Positions 8,592 through 16,867 of a stretch of 64,000 nucleotides of DNA are shown here, piece after piece. Made by a program: the position numbers and the translations under genes. The stretch spans positions 992,001 to 1,056,000 of the forward strand of contig CAVSMF010000001.1 of assembly GCA_963728975.1 (NCBI GenBank), in the 5' to 3' direction. Within the stretch, counting starts at the first letter, position 1, and each line of letters starts with the position of its first letter. The stretch comes from DATFCK01 sp963728975. GTDB lineage: Bacteria > Verrucomicrobiota > Verrucomicrobiia > Chthoniobacterales > UBA10450. Under the pieces are notes generated by a model that did no database searches, had not been told where the DNA came from, and saw only the letters and a program-made list of their open reading frames with translations.

Positions 8592-9461
8592 ATGAATTCC
8601 AGTAGCGCCCTTTTGATCGTCGGCCACGGTTCGACCGTGAACCCCGATTCCAGCGCTCCGACCTGGGCCCACGCGGCGGAGATTCGCCGCCGTAACTGTT
8701 TCGGGAACGTAGGGTGCGCTTTCTGGAAAGAAGAACCCAGCCTGCGCGATGCGGCTTTCCTGTTTAATTCTGAGACAGCAGCTGAAGTTTATGTTGTTCC
8801 GAATTTCATCAGTGAAGGATACTTCACCCAGAAGGTAATTCCGCGCGAACTCGAGCTAAACGGAAGGATCACCAAACGTCCAAACGGACAGGTCTGGAAA
8901 TATTGCCCGCCGGTAGGGAACCATTCCTCGATCACGGACCTACTTTTGCAACGGGCCCGCCAGGTCGCCCCCGCCGTCGACCCGGCCGCGACCGCCCTGC
9001 TCATCGTCGCTCACGGAACCGATCTCAATGAAAACAGCGCGGCGGCGGCAAAGCGCGAAGCGGAGAAAATCCGAGCGCTTGGGCAATATCAGGCGGTCTT
9101 GAACGTTTACATGGAAGAAGCGCCCTTGGTGGCCGATTGGCAAAAATTGACCGGCGCAGCCAACGTTGTAGTCGTCCCCTTTTTCATTTCGGACGGGCTT
9201 CATAGCTACGAAGACATTCCGGTGTTGCTGGGGATCGCTCCCGGTCATTCCGAGCGAAGTCGAGGAATCCCGTCGGACGACCTTAACGCTAGCTTCACGG
9301 GATCTCTCGACTTCGCTCGGGATGACCATGAGACCGGCTCCATCTTTCGTGGCAACCCCTACCGGATCGACGGTCGCTCCCTTTTCTATGCTCCCGCCAT
9401 TGGCACCGATTCCGGATTCGCCGATATCATCCTGGCCCAGGCCGAGGCATTCGATCGCTAA
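8592..9461 (+). CDS. CbiX/SirB-type sirohydrochlorin chelatase-like protein with an in-frame repeat insertion
   Basis: 289 residues from ATG 8592. Two chelatase half-domains are visible: ALLIVGHGSTVNPDS at the N-terminus and ALLIVAHGTDLNENS near residue 135, each with the His-Gly motif of class II chelatases, followed by VVVPFFISDGLHSYEDIP. CbiX enzymes insert cobalt, nickel or iron into sirohydrochlorin in the cytoplasm. Residues about 218-246 are encoded by a palindromic repeat (9243-9327) and interrupt the normal connection between the DIPVLLGI strand and the NPYRIDGRSLFYAPAIG segment. The downstream GAF and Fe-S genes resemble CbiX contexts elsewhere, but no other cobalamin gene is seen. 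Confidence 0.85.
   Translation: MNSSSALLIVGHGSTVNPDSSAPTWAHAAEIRRRNCFGNVGCAFWKEEPSLRDAAFLFNSETAAEVYVVPNFISEGYFTQKVIPRELELNGRITKRPNGQVWKYCPPVGNHSSITDLLLQRARQVAPAVDPAATALLIVAHGTDLNENSAAAAKREAEKIRALGQYQAVLNVYMEEAPLVADWQKLTGAANVVVVPFFISDGLHSYEDIPVLLGIAPGHSERSRGIPSDDLNASFTGSLDFARDDHETGSIFRGNPYRIDGRSLFYAPAIGTDSGFADIILAQAEAFDR
9243..9327. repeat. Palindromic repeat inserted inside the cbiX-like gene, copy 2
   Basis: GGTCATTCCGAGCGAAGTCG at the left and its near-exact inverted copy ending GCTCGGGATGACC at the right. Read in the cbiX frame it gives the tract GHSERSRGIP ... SLDFARDD, which I recognise as a translated repeat found in unrelated proteins of several soil bacterial groups. The insertion keeps the frame open. 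Confidence 0.85.
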
Positions 9462-9518
9462 ATTTGAAATGCGCGCTCGCTTGCCGAAGTTCCCTACCTG
9501 AGATTACGTAATTCCCGA

Positions 9519-9974
9519 ATGAAACCAGCCACGGTAAAACAATTGCAGGATCTAGGGGGCTTCGTCCTGGCCGGCGGATGTTCAAAACGGATGAAGCAGG
9601 TCGCGGAAATGATCCGGGCGGCGCGCGACTACCGCTGGGTTGGGATTTATAAAGTCACCAAAAAGGAATTCGTGATTGTAGCCGCCAGCGATGAGGAACC
9701 GCCGGCCTACCCGCGGTTTCCGATCACCCAGGGGCTCTGCGGGGCGGCGCTGGAGTCACGCAAATCGATTATTGTTGGGGATGTCCGACGCGATACCCGG
9801 TATTTGCCGACTTTCCATACCACCCGCTCGGAGATCATCGTCCCAATGATAAACGAGCATAAGCAAGTTGTCGGCATGCTCAATGCCGAGAGCGATAAGC
9901 CGAATGCGTTCGGCCAGGAAGATCGCCAATTTCTCGAGCGCGCGGCCGGCCTGATTGCCCATTGTCTGGTCTAG
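9519..9974 (+). CDS. GAF-domain protein related to free-Met sulfoxide reductase but lacking key Cys
   Basis: A 151-residue single GAF domain: RWVGIYKVTKKEFVIV, then ITQGLCGAALESRKSIIVGD and RSEIIVPMINEHKQVVGMLN. The arrangement matches the fRMsr (YebR/MsrC) GAF enzymes. Of the three functional cysteines of that family only the one in GLCG is kept; the position before RFP is Tyr, and the catalytic position before SEI is Thr. It is therefore more likely a ligand-binding or signalling GAF protein than a reductase. It lies 57 bases after cbiX and just before the Fe-S protein gene at 9985. Confidence 0.82.
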   Translation: MKPATVKQLQDLGGFVLAGGCSKRMKQVAEMIRAARDYRWVGIYKVTKKEFVIVAASDEEPPAYPRFPITQGLCGAALESRKSIIVGDVRRDTRYLPTFHTTRSEIIVPMINEHKQVVGMLNAESDKPNAFGQEDRQFLERAAGLIAHCLV

Positions 9975-9984
9975 TCGAAGCGCA

Positions 9985-10665
9985 ATGCGCGATGCGATCG
10001 AGCAGGTGCTGGCAACGGCGCGAACCAGTCCGTTAGTCTTTGGGCAGGTCGCGATCCGCCCGGGCCCACGGAACGGTTTTGTCCTGAGCCATCGGGACGA
10101 CCAACAGCAGGGCGACGCCCGGATCTTTTCCGATCCGGAGGACGCCCTTACCATCGCCAAATATGACGATTCCGGAAAGTATCGGCCGCTGAAAACAGCC
10201 CCGAACTTGCGCTCGGGGTGGCGTCTGGAAGTCGAGACGGTGGCGGATTTGCGGCGTGCCCTCGACTGCTTTTATCCCGGCCGGCTTGCTGTTTTTGCCG
10301 CCTGGCAGGCAGGCGAGTTGCCCACGACCAGCTTGCGGGAAACCCTGAGCCGGCAAACCGGCATGTATCGGATCGCCGCCACCATTTCCGACGAACAAAT
10401 TGACGGGGTTACGGCGGATTTTTGCCGCTCGGACGGTGGATGTCTGCGAGCAATCTTGTGGAAACGCGACTCCGGCGGGGCGCTTCCTTCAAAAAATCTG
10501 CCGGCCAACAAGTTTGATCCCGGCTACGATCAAACCGGGGAACGGGAGCAACAGGGCGCTACTAACATCCCGCTGCTTTGCCAGGAAGCATGTAATCTTC
10601 TCGTAGCTGAGTGCCGCAAAGCGGTGAAGATGCCGGCGGCTGCTCCGTCGTCGCGGTCGGAATGA
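9985..10665 (+). CDS. DR2241-like Fe-S protein (probable)
   Basis: 226 residues from the ATG at 9985, 10 bases after the GAF stop; an upstream in-frame extension would overlap the GAF gene. The C-terminal part contains four clustered cysteines, CRSDGGC near residue 145 and CQEACNLLVAEC near 197-208, suited to hold a 4Fe-4S cluster. The N-terminal part (GYRPLK-like segment, then GWRLEVETVADLRRALDCFYPGRLAVF) matches my memory of DR2241-type proteins, in which a CbiX domain is followed by a stabilising and a 4Fe-4S domain. Here CbiX is encoded separately two genes upstream. A role with metal insertion into a tetrapyrrole is inferred from that context. Confidence 0.6.
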   Translation: MRDAIEQVLATARTSPLVFGQVAIRPGPRNGFVLSHRDDQQQGDARIFSDPEDALTIAKYDDSGKYRPLKTAPNLRSGWRLEVETVADLRRALDCFYPGRLAVFAAWQAGELPTTSLRETLSRQTGMYRIAATISDEQIDGVTADFCRSDGGCLRAILWKRDSGGALPSKNLPANKFDPGYDQTGEREQQGATNIPLLCQEACNLLVAECRKAVKMPAAAPSSRSE

Positions 10666-10710
10666 CTTTACGCCGTCTGAAGCGACACCTGCATTGGCGT
10701 CAGCATTGGC

Positions 10711-10762
10711 GGTAGGGACAGCGCGCTGCGCTGTCCGGACGCCGCAGCGCGGCGTCCCTACC
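10711..10762. repeat. Perfect 52-bp palindrome
   Basis: GGTAGGGACAGCGC at the left pairs with GCGCGGCGTCCCTACC-type sequence at the right, and internal arms also match, giving a long GC-rich hairpin. It is followed at 10779-10799 by a second hairpin (GCGGCGGTC-ATA-GACCGCCGC). Both lie between the Fe-S gene and the amidohydrolase; they look like dispersed REP-type elements and could also end transcription. Confidence 0.75.
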
Positions 10763-10811
10763 ATTTCCCCGAATGTTTGCGGCGGTCATAGACCGCCGCT
10801 ACAGCTGACGA

Positions 10812-12020
10812 ATGATTCTTCGCGCCCGCGCCGTCGTGACGATGAACGGCCCCCCAATCGCGAACGGCGCGGTTGCGATTTCGGGAAACCGAATTATCGA
10901 TGTTGGCACTTTCCCCGAAGTTCGCGCTCGAATTTCCGATCCGGTTGTCGATCTGGGGGAGCAGGCGCTTTTACCCGGCCTGATCAATGCCCATTGCCAC
11001 CTCGATTACACCTGTTTACGAACCAAAATTCCGAAACCAAAATCGTTTACCGGCTGGATTGAATCGATCAACGCCAAGAAACAGCAGCTGACGGCCGGCG
11101 ATTACCTCCGTTCAATCGAGGAGGGGTTTACTGAAGCGAAGCGGTTTGGAACCACCACCATCGCGAATCTGACTGCATTTCCCGACTTGATCGGGCGGGT
11201 CAAGCCGCCAATCCGGGCCTGGTGGTTCGCGGAGTTAATCGATGTACGTGAGCCGGCGGCCGTAAATGAGATGGTGGATGCCGCTGTGGCATCGCTCAAA
11301 TCGCTCGAACATTGGGGACTGGCGCCGCATGCCCTGTTTACCGCCTCGGCAAATCTGTACCGGCGATGCAGAGCAATCGCCCCCCTGCTCACCACCCATT
11401 TGGCCGAATCGCGGGAGGAGATGGCCATGTTCCGGGAAGGGGCCGGGGCGCTCCACGATTTTTTGAAACGGATTGGTCGTGACATGAGCGATTGCGGCCG
11501 AAAAAGCCCGCTGGCAATTTTTTTTGAAACGATAAAAGACTCGTCGAGTCCACCGGAAGCGGCCAAGTGGCTGATCGTGCACCTGAATGAGCTCAGCGAA
11601 ACCGATTTCGATCTGCTGGAGCAATCGAGAGCCGATTGGCACGTGGTGCATTGCCCGCGCAGCCATGAATATTTCGGCCATTCCATCTTCGAATTTGCGA
11701 GGCTTCGGCGGCTCGGTTTCAACATTTGCATCGGCACTGATAGTCTGGCCAGTACCGAAGATCTTAGCCTGTTGGCAGAGTTGCGTCTGTTTCAACGCAA
11801 TTATCCGAATGTCTCCGCTCAAGAGATTCTCGAGTTGGCAACAAAGAACGCCGCCCGCGCGCTGGGACAGCAAAAAGTACTCGGCGCGATCGCTCCTGGC
11901 TTTTACGCCGACCTGATCAGTTTTCCGAGTGAGGAGAGGGGCGACATCTTTGAACAGGTGATTGGTTTTGAGCAACCGGTCCCTTGGTTGATGGTCAACG
12001 GCGAAATCGCAGTTGATTAA
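10812..12020 (+). CDS. Amidohydrolase (cytosine deaminase / aminodeoxyfutalosine deaminase-like)
   Basis: A 402-residue metal-dependent hydrolase. N-terminal beta domain, then LLPGLINAHCHLDYT near residue 57 (metal His-x-His), TTHLAESREE near 195, the WLIVHLNELSE block near 257 with a His, and CIGTDSLAST near 313 with the catalytic Asp; the C-terminus returns to the beta domain (GAIAPGFYADLISF). This is the ATZ/TRZ, cytosine deaminase-like branch, which includes aminodeoxyfutalosine, SAH/MTA and guanine deaminases. The substrate cannot be decided; no other menaquinone gene is near. Confidence 0.85.
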   Translation: MILRARAVVTMNGPPIANGAVAISGNRIIDVGTFPEVRARISDPVVDLGEQALLPGLINAHCHLDYTCLRTKIPKPKSFTGWIESINAKKQQLTAGDYLRSIEEGFTEAKRFGTTTIANLTAFPDLIGRVKPPIRAWWFAELIDVREPAAVNEMVDAAVASLKSLEHWGLAPHALFTASANLYRRCRAIAPLLTTHLAESREEMAMFREGAGALHDFLKRIGRDMSDCGRKSPLAIFFETIKDSSSPPEAAKWLIVHLNELSETDFDLLEQSRADWHVVHCPRSHEYFGHSIFEFARLRRLGFNICIGTDSLASTEDLSLLAELRLFQRNYPNVSAQEILELATKNAARALGQQKVLGAIAPGFYADLISFPSEERGDIFEQVIGFEQPVPWLMVNGEIAVD

Positions 12021-12088
12021 GCGGTTGCGCGATTCTCATTTTCGCTTTCTTTTTCTCAAAACTGAAATATTCTCCGCGCTGAGATTTT

Positions 12089-13459
12089 ATGGCCAAAATC
12101 ATCATCATCGATGACGAACCGGCGATGGTAGAGGTGATCGTGACGCTTTGTCGCGAAAAGGGCCATCAGGTTTTCCCATTCAACGCGCCGTCCAAAGCCC
12201 TCGAGCAGATGGACGCGATCCAGCCCCAAGTCGTAATCACCGATATAAAAATGGAAACGATGACCGGGTTCGATGTTTTACGCCACGTGCGCGAAAACCA
12301 CCGGCAAACCGCGGTCATCCTGATCACGGCCTATGGCACCACTGAGACGGCGGTGGAAGCAATGAAGATGGGCGCGACCGATTACGTCCTGAAACCGTTC
12401 AAGATCGACGAACTGCAAACCCGGATTCAGAAGGCCCTCGATTATCAGGCGGCGGTGCGGGAGAACACCTATCTGCGCAAGGAACTCAAGAACCGTTATC
12501 GGTTCGAGAACATCATCGGCACCAGCGGCAAAATGCAGCACGTCTATAATTTGATTAACAAGGTGGCCGACACCGACAGCACGGTTTTGATTCAAGGCGA
12601 AAGCGGCACCGGCAAGGAGTTGGTCGCGCGCGGTTTGCATTTCAACAGCAACCGCCAGCATCATCCTTTCGTGGCGATCAATTGCAGTGCCCTGCCGGAA
12701 AACCTGCTCGAGTCGGAATTGTTCGGCCACAAGAAAGGCGCGTTCACCGGAGCCGTGGCCGATAAGCGGGGTCTGTTCGAGGAAGCGAATCTGGGAACGA
12801 TTTTTCTGGACGAAGTAAACTCCATGGCGCCGCCGCTCCAGACCAAACTGCTCCGGGTTTTACAAGAACGCGAAGTCCGTCGGGTCGGGGATAACAAGAG
12901 CGCGCCGGTCAACGTCCGGGTGGTCGGCGCGACCAACGAGCCGCTCCAGCCCAAGTTGAAGGACGGCACTTTCCGGGAAGACCTTTACTATCGGCTGGCG
13001 GTGATCCCGATTGAGATCCCGGCTTTGCGGGAACGTCTGGAAGATGTTCCGCTGTTAGTGAATCATTTTCTCCAAAAACAAGCCAGCGCTACCGGCGGAG
13101 AGCCAAAGAAGATCGAGCCCCCGGCGGTCGATATTTTGTGCCACTACGATTACCCCGGGAACGTGCGTGAGCTGGAAAACGCGATCGAACGCGCTTGCGC
13201 GCTTTGCGATAACGACTTGATAACGCCGGCCGATCTGCCCCCGCACATTGTCCAGCACGCCCAGGGCGACAAGAACGAGAAGATGGTCGAGAAAATGCCG
13301 GTCGGCCAGAGTCTGGACGATTTCGTGCAGCAACAGGAACGCTCTTACATCGACGCGACCCTGGCCCATTGCGACGGTTCCCGGGAAAAAGCGGCCAGCA
13401 TGTTAGGTATCAGCATGGCCACGCTTTACCGAAAGGTAGAACCGAGGAGTAAAAAATAA
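12089..13459 (+). CDS. Sigma-54-dependent response regulator (NtrC family)
   Basis: 456 residues in three parts. Receiver domain 1-120 with acidic pocket DDE at 8-10, phospho-acceptor Asp52 (VVITDIKMET) and Lys in VLKPF near 104. AAA+ domain about 140-375 with Walker A GESGTGKE, the sigma-54 contact loop GAFTGA, Walker B TIFLDEVN and an Arg finger region REDLYYRL. Fis-type helix-turn-helix at the end (GSREKAASMLGISMATLYRKV). It binds enhancers and opens sigma-54 promoters after phosphorylation. No histidine kinase gene is adjacent. RpoN itself is encoded 1.6 kb downstream. Confidence 0.95.
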   Translation: MAKIIIIDDEPAMVEVIVTLCREKGHQVFPFNAPSKALEQMDAIQPQVVITDIKMETMTGFDVLRHVRENHRQTAVILITAYGTTETAVEAMKMGATDYVLKPFKIDELQTRIQKALDYQAAVRENTYLRKELKNRYRFENIIGTSGKMQHVYNLINKVADTDSTVLIQGESGTGKELVARGLHFNSNRQHHPFVAINCSALPENLLESELFGHKKGAFTGAVADKRGLFEEANLGTIFLDEVNSMAPPLQTKLLRVLQEREVRRVGDNKSAPVNVRVVGATNEPLQPKLKDGTFREDLYYRLAVIPIEIPALRERLEDVPLLVNHFLQKQASATGGEPKKIEPPAVDILCHYDYPGNVRELENAIERACALCDNDLITPADLPPHIVQHAQGDKNEKMVEKMPVGQSLDDFVQQQERSYIDATLAHCDGSREKAASMLGISMATLYRKVEPRSKK

Positions 13460-13534
13460 CCTGCGCGCTCAAACCCGCTCCAGGTTAGGCGATTTCGACT
13501 GGAAGATCGGCGTTGCGTATCAATATCCATCGCG

Positions 13535-14311
13535 ATGAAAAAAACCAGGGGAAGCGGCAGCCCCTCCACCCGGGAAATGGAGCGGATCAATTGGATCGAG
13601 TTCGGCGAATGGGTCCCGGAGAAAATCGACACGGTTTTGCTGCCGCTGGGGACGTTGGAGGCCCACGGCGCCATCGCCAACGGCACCGATATTATTGCGC
13701 CGGTTGCGATGGCCCGGGAGATTGCCCAACGGGTCAACGCCATGATTGCTCCGGTTGTTCCCTACGGATTCACCGGCCTCCTCGACGCCTACCCCGGCGG
13801 CTTCACTGTTCCCGAAGAAACCTACCGCGCCTATGTCCGCGCGGTGCTGGCTGGTCTGGCCAAAAACAAGTTCAAGAACATCATCCTGCTGAACGGACAC
13901 GGAGGCGGGCAGACGGCTGTTCTTGCCGGGCTTGCCCAGGAGGTTGGCCGCGACACAACCACCCGCATTCTGGTGGTCAACTGGTGGTCCTACTGCAGCG
14001 ATGTGACCAAGGAAGTTTTTGGAGAAGACGGCGGCCATGCCGGCAACACCGAAACCGCTTATATGATGGCGGTCGATCCGTCACTTGTTCAAAAGCAGCG
14101 CTATAGCGGCCCGGAAATGGCGACCGCCATACCCGGCCCCAACACCTGGAGCGCCTATCCGTTCCCTTCCAGCATCCTGCTTTACAACAAGGGGGAAGGT
14201 TACCCGGTCTTCGATACTCAAAAAGCCCGCGCCTTTTTCACCCAGGTCAACGACAAGATTGCCCGCCTGATCGAGGAAACGATCAGGAAATGGGACATGG
14301 CCAAGCTTTAG
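13535..14311 (+). CDS. Creatininase-family amidohydrolase
   Basis: A 258-residue protein with the creatininase fold. Metal-binding segments are seen: LLPLGTLEAHGAIANGTD near residues 40-55 (Glu, His, Asp), NIILLNGHGGGQ near 115 (His) and EDGGHAGNTETAYMM near 168 (His, Glu). The family cleaves cyclic amides and includes creatininase, FAPy deformylase ArfB and the mycofactocin peptidase MftE; the substrate here is unknown. Start at ATG 13535; an internal Met at residue 15 (MERINW) is an alternative that fits the usual family N-terminus better. Confidence 0.85.
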   Translation: MKKTRGSGSPSTREMERINWIEFGEWVPEKIDTVLLPLGTLEAHGAIANGTDIIAPVAMAREIAQRVNAMIAPVVPYGFTGLLDAYPGGFTVPEETYRAYVRAVLAGLAKNKFKNIILLNGHGGGQTAVLAGLAQEVGRDTTTRILVVNWWSYCSDVTKEVFGEDGGHAGNTETAYMMAVDPSLVQKQRYSGPEMATAIPGPNTWSAYPFPSSILLYNKGEGYPVFDTQKARAFFTQVNDKIARLIEETIRKWDMAKL

Positions 14312-14390
14312 CTGCGTCATCGACAAGGCAGGGCGCAGGTAGGGGCGCATCTCCGAGGCGCCCGAGGGACGGTAAATCCGACATGAAGGC

Positions 14391-14696
14391 TCAGCCGCGT
14401 TTGCTGAATACTTTCAACTGCTCGGCAGCTTTGCGGAGTTCGTCCAGTTGTTGCAGCGCGGCTTCCTGTCGCTTCAGGATGTCTTGATTAGCCGTTTTCA
14501 TCTGCTGCAACAATTTTACTGCTTCCTCTACCGAACCCGAACCTGTTGTCGCCGAAGTATTCACAGCCGGCCGCGGATTGGGAGTTGGGGCGGTGGCAGC
14601 CTCCACGATCACTGGAGTTGAGTTTGGGGTCTGCGCAATCGACGTCCCAAGAATGAGGGGCAGCGCTAGAAAAAGTGCCAGTCTGGCAAGATGCAT
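14391..14696 (-). CDS. Small secreted coiled-coil protein
   Basis: 101 residues: signal peptide (LALFLALPLILGTSIAQ), a Thr/Pro/Ala-rich linker to residue 55, and a helix with heptad character (VEEAVKLLQQMKTANQDILKRQEAALQQLDELRKAAEQL, quoted as positions 56-94) ending in a basic tail. No family recognised. Its ATG directly abuts the stop of the gene upstream on the same strand (14697-14927), so the pair is probably translated together. Confidence 0.65.
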   Translation of the reverse strand: MHLARLALFLALPLILGTSIAQTPNSTPVIVEAATAPTPNPRPAVNTSATTGSGSVEEAVKLLQQMKTANQDILKRQEAALQQLDELRKAAEQLKVFSKRG

Positions 14697-14927
14697 TTAG
14701 CGCTCCCTTCCGGCAAATATTCTTGCAACTCGAATTGCTTCCGCGACTTCGGTCAGTTTGGCTTCGATCTTAGCCTGGTTGGCGGCGATCTCCGTTTGTT
14801 GCGTTTGCACCTCTTTAACCAGGGAGAGCAGTGCCTGTTCATCCTGGTTGGCGGCAGGTTGAGCCGACCCGGAGCAGGCCAGGATCACCATTATACCGAT
14901 TACGGCGGACAAGACGGTTCGTTTCAT
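14697..14927 (-). CDS. Small lipoprotein with coiled coil
   Basis: 76 residues with a lipoprotein signal peptide and lipobox ILACS (Cys near residue 18). The mature part is one helix rich in Gln, Glu and Ala (LLSLVKEVQTQQTEIAANQ and onward), suggestive of a Lpp-like or periplasmic coiled coil. First gene of a two-gene unit with the coiled-coil protein at 14391-14696; the two could form a heteromeric coil, which is inference only. Confidence 0.65.
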   Translation of the reverse strand: MKRTVLSAVIGIMVILACSGSAQPAANQDEQALLSLVKEVQTQQTEIAANQAKIEAKLTEVAEAIRVARIFAGRER

Positions 14928-15063
14928 GGTTGCCTCAATTGGGAAACTAGCACCAGCAAGTCATGTTCCGAGGCGGGCGTTTTCCAGCTTTTGGACCGCG
15001 TAACCGAAGGAAGCGGCGCGCAAACTGCTTGCCTGTCGCCGACGGGAACGGTAAGCTCCGCGT

Positions 15064-16485
15064 ATGGCCGGGCAAGGAATGCATCAGTCACAGAATTTAT
15101 CGCTACAGCAGGTCCTTGCCCCACAGCTTCAGCAAAGCCTGCTCATCCTCCAGGCTCCGCTCCTCGAGCTGCGCAACCTCGTCCAGCAGGAAATGGAAAC
15201 CAATCCCGTCCTGGAAGAGCTGGCCACTGACCCGGCCGCCGAGGAAGGGGAGGAGAAAAAGCCGACCTCCACCGACGAAGATTTCAAAGCGGAGTTCGAT
15301 CAGCTGGCCAAGCTCGATGAAGAATGGCGCGATTACATGGCCCAATCGAGCAGCTACAGCGGGCGGTCCCAGGAGGCGGAGGATAAACGCCAGTTCTTTT
15401 TCGATTCCATCGCCACTCAGGAAACCCTCCAGCAACATCTGATGGGACAGTTAAACCAAACCGTCCTGAATGGGAACGACCGGAAAACGGCCGAATTAAT
15501 TATCGGCAACATCGACGATAACGGTTTTCTCCAGGCTACCCCGGAAGAAATGTCTCTGAACACCGGCATCGCGGAGGAAGATTTCGAGCACATGCTCACG
15601 CTTATCCAGAGTTTTTATCCTCCGGGAGTGGGCGCGCGCGATTTGCGCGAATGTCTGCTTATCCAACTGAAACGCGAAGGGAAGCAAACCAGCCTCGAAT
15701 ACAAGATCATTTCCGAGCACATGCAGGATTTGGGCAAGCGGCGTTTCCCCGAGATAGCCAGGCGGATGGGTATTAGCGTCGAGCAAGTCCAGAAATGCGC
15801 CAACAACATTGCCCAGCTCGATCCGCGGCCCGGTCAGATTTTTGCGGCTGCTCCCCAAAATTACGTTCTGCCCGATGTGACAGTCGAGAAAGTGAATGGC
15901 GAATACCAGGTGATCCTCAACGGCGAACAAATCCCCCACCTGCGCATCAGCAACACCTACAAAGATATCATGTCGCGGGACGGCAACGGCAGCGAAGTCA
16001 AGGATTACATCCGGGACAAAATCCGGAGCGGCAAATTTTTAATCAAATCGATTCACCAGCGCCAGCAAACCATTTCCAATATCGCGCACCAGATCGTAAA
16101 CCGGCAGCGCGAATTCTTCGAACACGGCTCGTCTCAGCTCAAACCGATGACCATGGTGCAGATCGCCGATGCCGTTGGGGTGCATGAGACCACCGTCAGC
16201 CGCGCTATCTCCGGCAAATACATGGCTACGCCGCAGGGAGTTTTCGAGATGAAATATTTTTTCACGCCCGGTTATCAAACCGCTACGGGCGAGTCGATGA
16301 GCAACACCAGCGTGAAAGAAGCCATCCTGGATCTGGTCAAAAGCGAGGATGGCAATTCGCCCTTGAGCGACAAGGAAATCGTGGAGATTTTGAGCCAGCG
16401 GGGTATTCCCATCGCCCGCCGGACCGTGGCCAAGTACCGCACCGAGCTGAACATTCTTCCCAGCAACATGCGGCGGAAGTATTGA
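15064..16485 (+). CDS. rpoN: RNA polymerase sigma-54 factor
   Basis: 473 residues, normal length. Region I is Gln/Leu-rich (SLQQVLAPQLQQSLLILQAP) and ends with MEFNPVLEE-like METNPVLEEL; an acidic region II follows (TDPAAEEGEE); the core-binding domain runs from about 115; the helix-turn-helix and the RpoN box (ARRTVAKYRTELNIL, near residues 450-465) close the protein. It directs transcription from -24/-12 promoters and needs an activator such as the NtrC-type protein at 12089. No hpf or ptsN gene follows, unlike the proteobacterial arrangement. Confidence 0.97.
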   Translation: MAGQGMHQSQNLSLQQVLAPQLQQSLLILQAPLLELRNLVQQEMETNPVLEELATDPAAEEGEEKKPTSTDEDFKAEFDQLAKLDEEWRDYMAQSSSYSGRSQEAEDKRQFFFDSIATQETLQQHLMGQLNQTVLNGNDRKTAELIIGNIDDNGFLQATPEEMSLNTGIAEEDFEHMLTLIQSFYPPGVGARDLRECLLIQLKREGKQTSLEYKIISEHMQDLGKRRFPEIARRMGISVEQVQKCANNIAQLDPRPGQIFAAAPQNYVLPDVTVEKVNGEYQVILNGEQIPHLRISNTYKDIMSRDGNGSEVKDYIRDKIRSGKFLIKSIHQRQQTISNIAHQIVNRQREFFEHGSSQLKPMTMVQIADAVGVHETTVSRAISGKYMATPQGVFEMKYFFTPGYQTATGESMSNTSVKEAILDLVKSEDGNSPLSDKEIVEILSQRGIPIARRTVAKYRTELNILPSNMRRKY

Positions 16486-16596
16486 GCCGCAGGCTCAGGT
16501 TAAAGAGGTCAAACCCGTTACATTGTTAAACGGGCGCCGGTACAACCGTCCCTCATGGCGGGGCCAGGCGCGACCGGGGGCGGCCAGCGGCCAACA

Positions 16597-16766
16597 ATGG
16601 AGGGCGAAGCTCCTGCGACGCCGCCAGTGAGCGCCCGGCAACCTTTTCCCGACAAGATTAATCCCGATTTTACGAGACCCCTTTCTTCGTCTGTTTAAAT
16701 CCCGTGAATCCGGTCCCAGGAAATCCCCCGAAGCAGCAGCGGGCTCGCAGGAGCTCGCCCCTCCAT
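16597..16766. repeat. Inverted repeat in the 380-base gap between rpoN and the DUF721 gene
   Basis: Left arm 16597-16625 (ATGGAGGGCGAAGCTCCTGC onward) and right arm 16739-16766 (reverse complement reads ATGGAGGGGCGAGCTCCTGC onward). The arms are 113 bases apart. The rest of the gap from 16486 to 16867 shows no convincing gene, although the centre is GC-rich and contains short hairpins. The element looks like one of the dispersed palindromic repeats of this genome. Confidence 0.65.
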
Positions 16767-16867
16767 TTGAATCGTTCGCATCATTCAACTTCCTCTATTC
16801 CATTCCGACTCCAACCTTGTAACCTTTCCCAGCCCATTTAACTTTTTAAACTCCTTTAATCTTTCCC

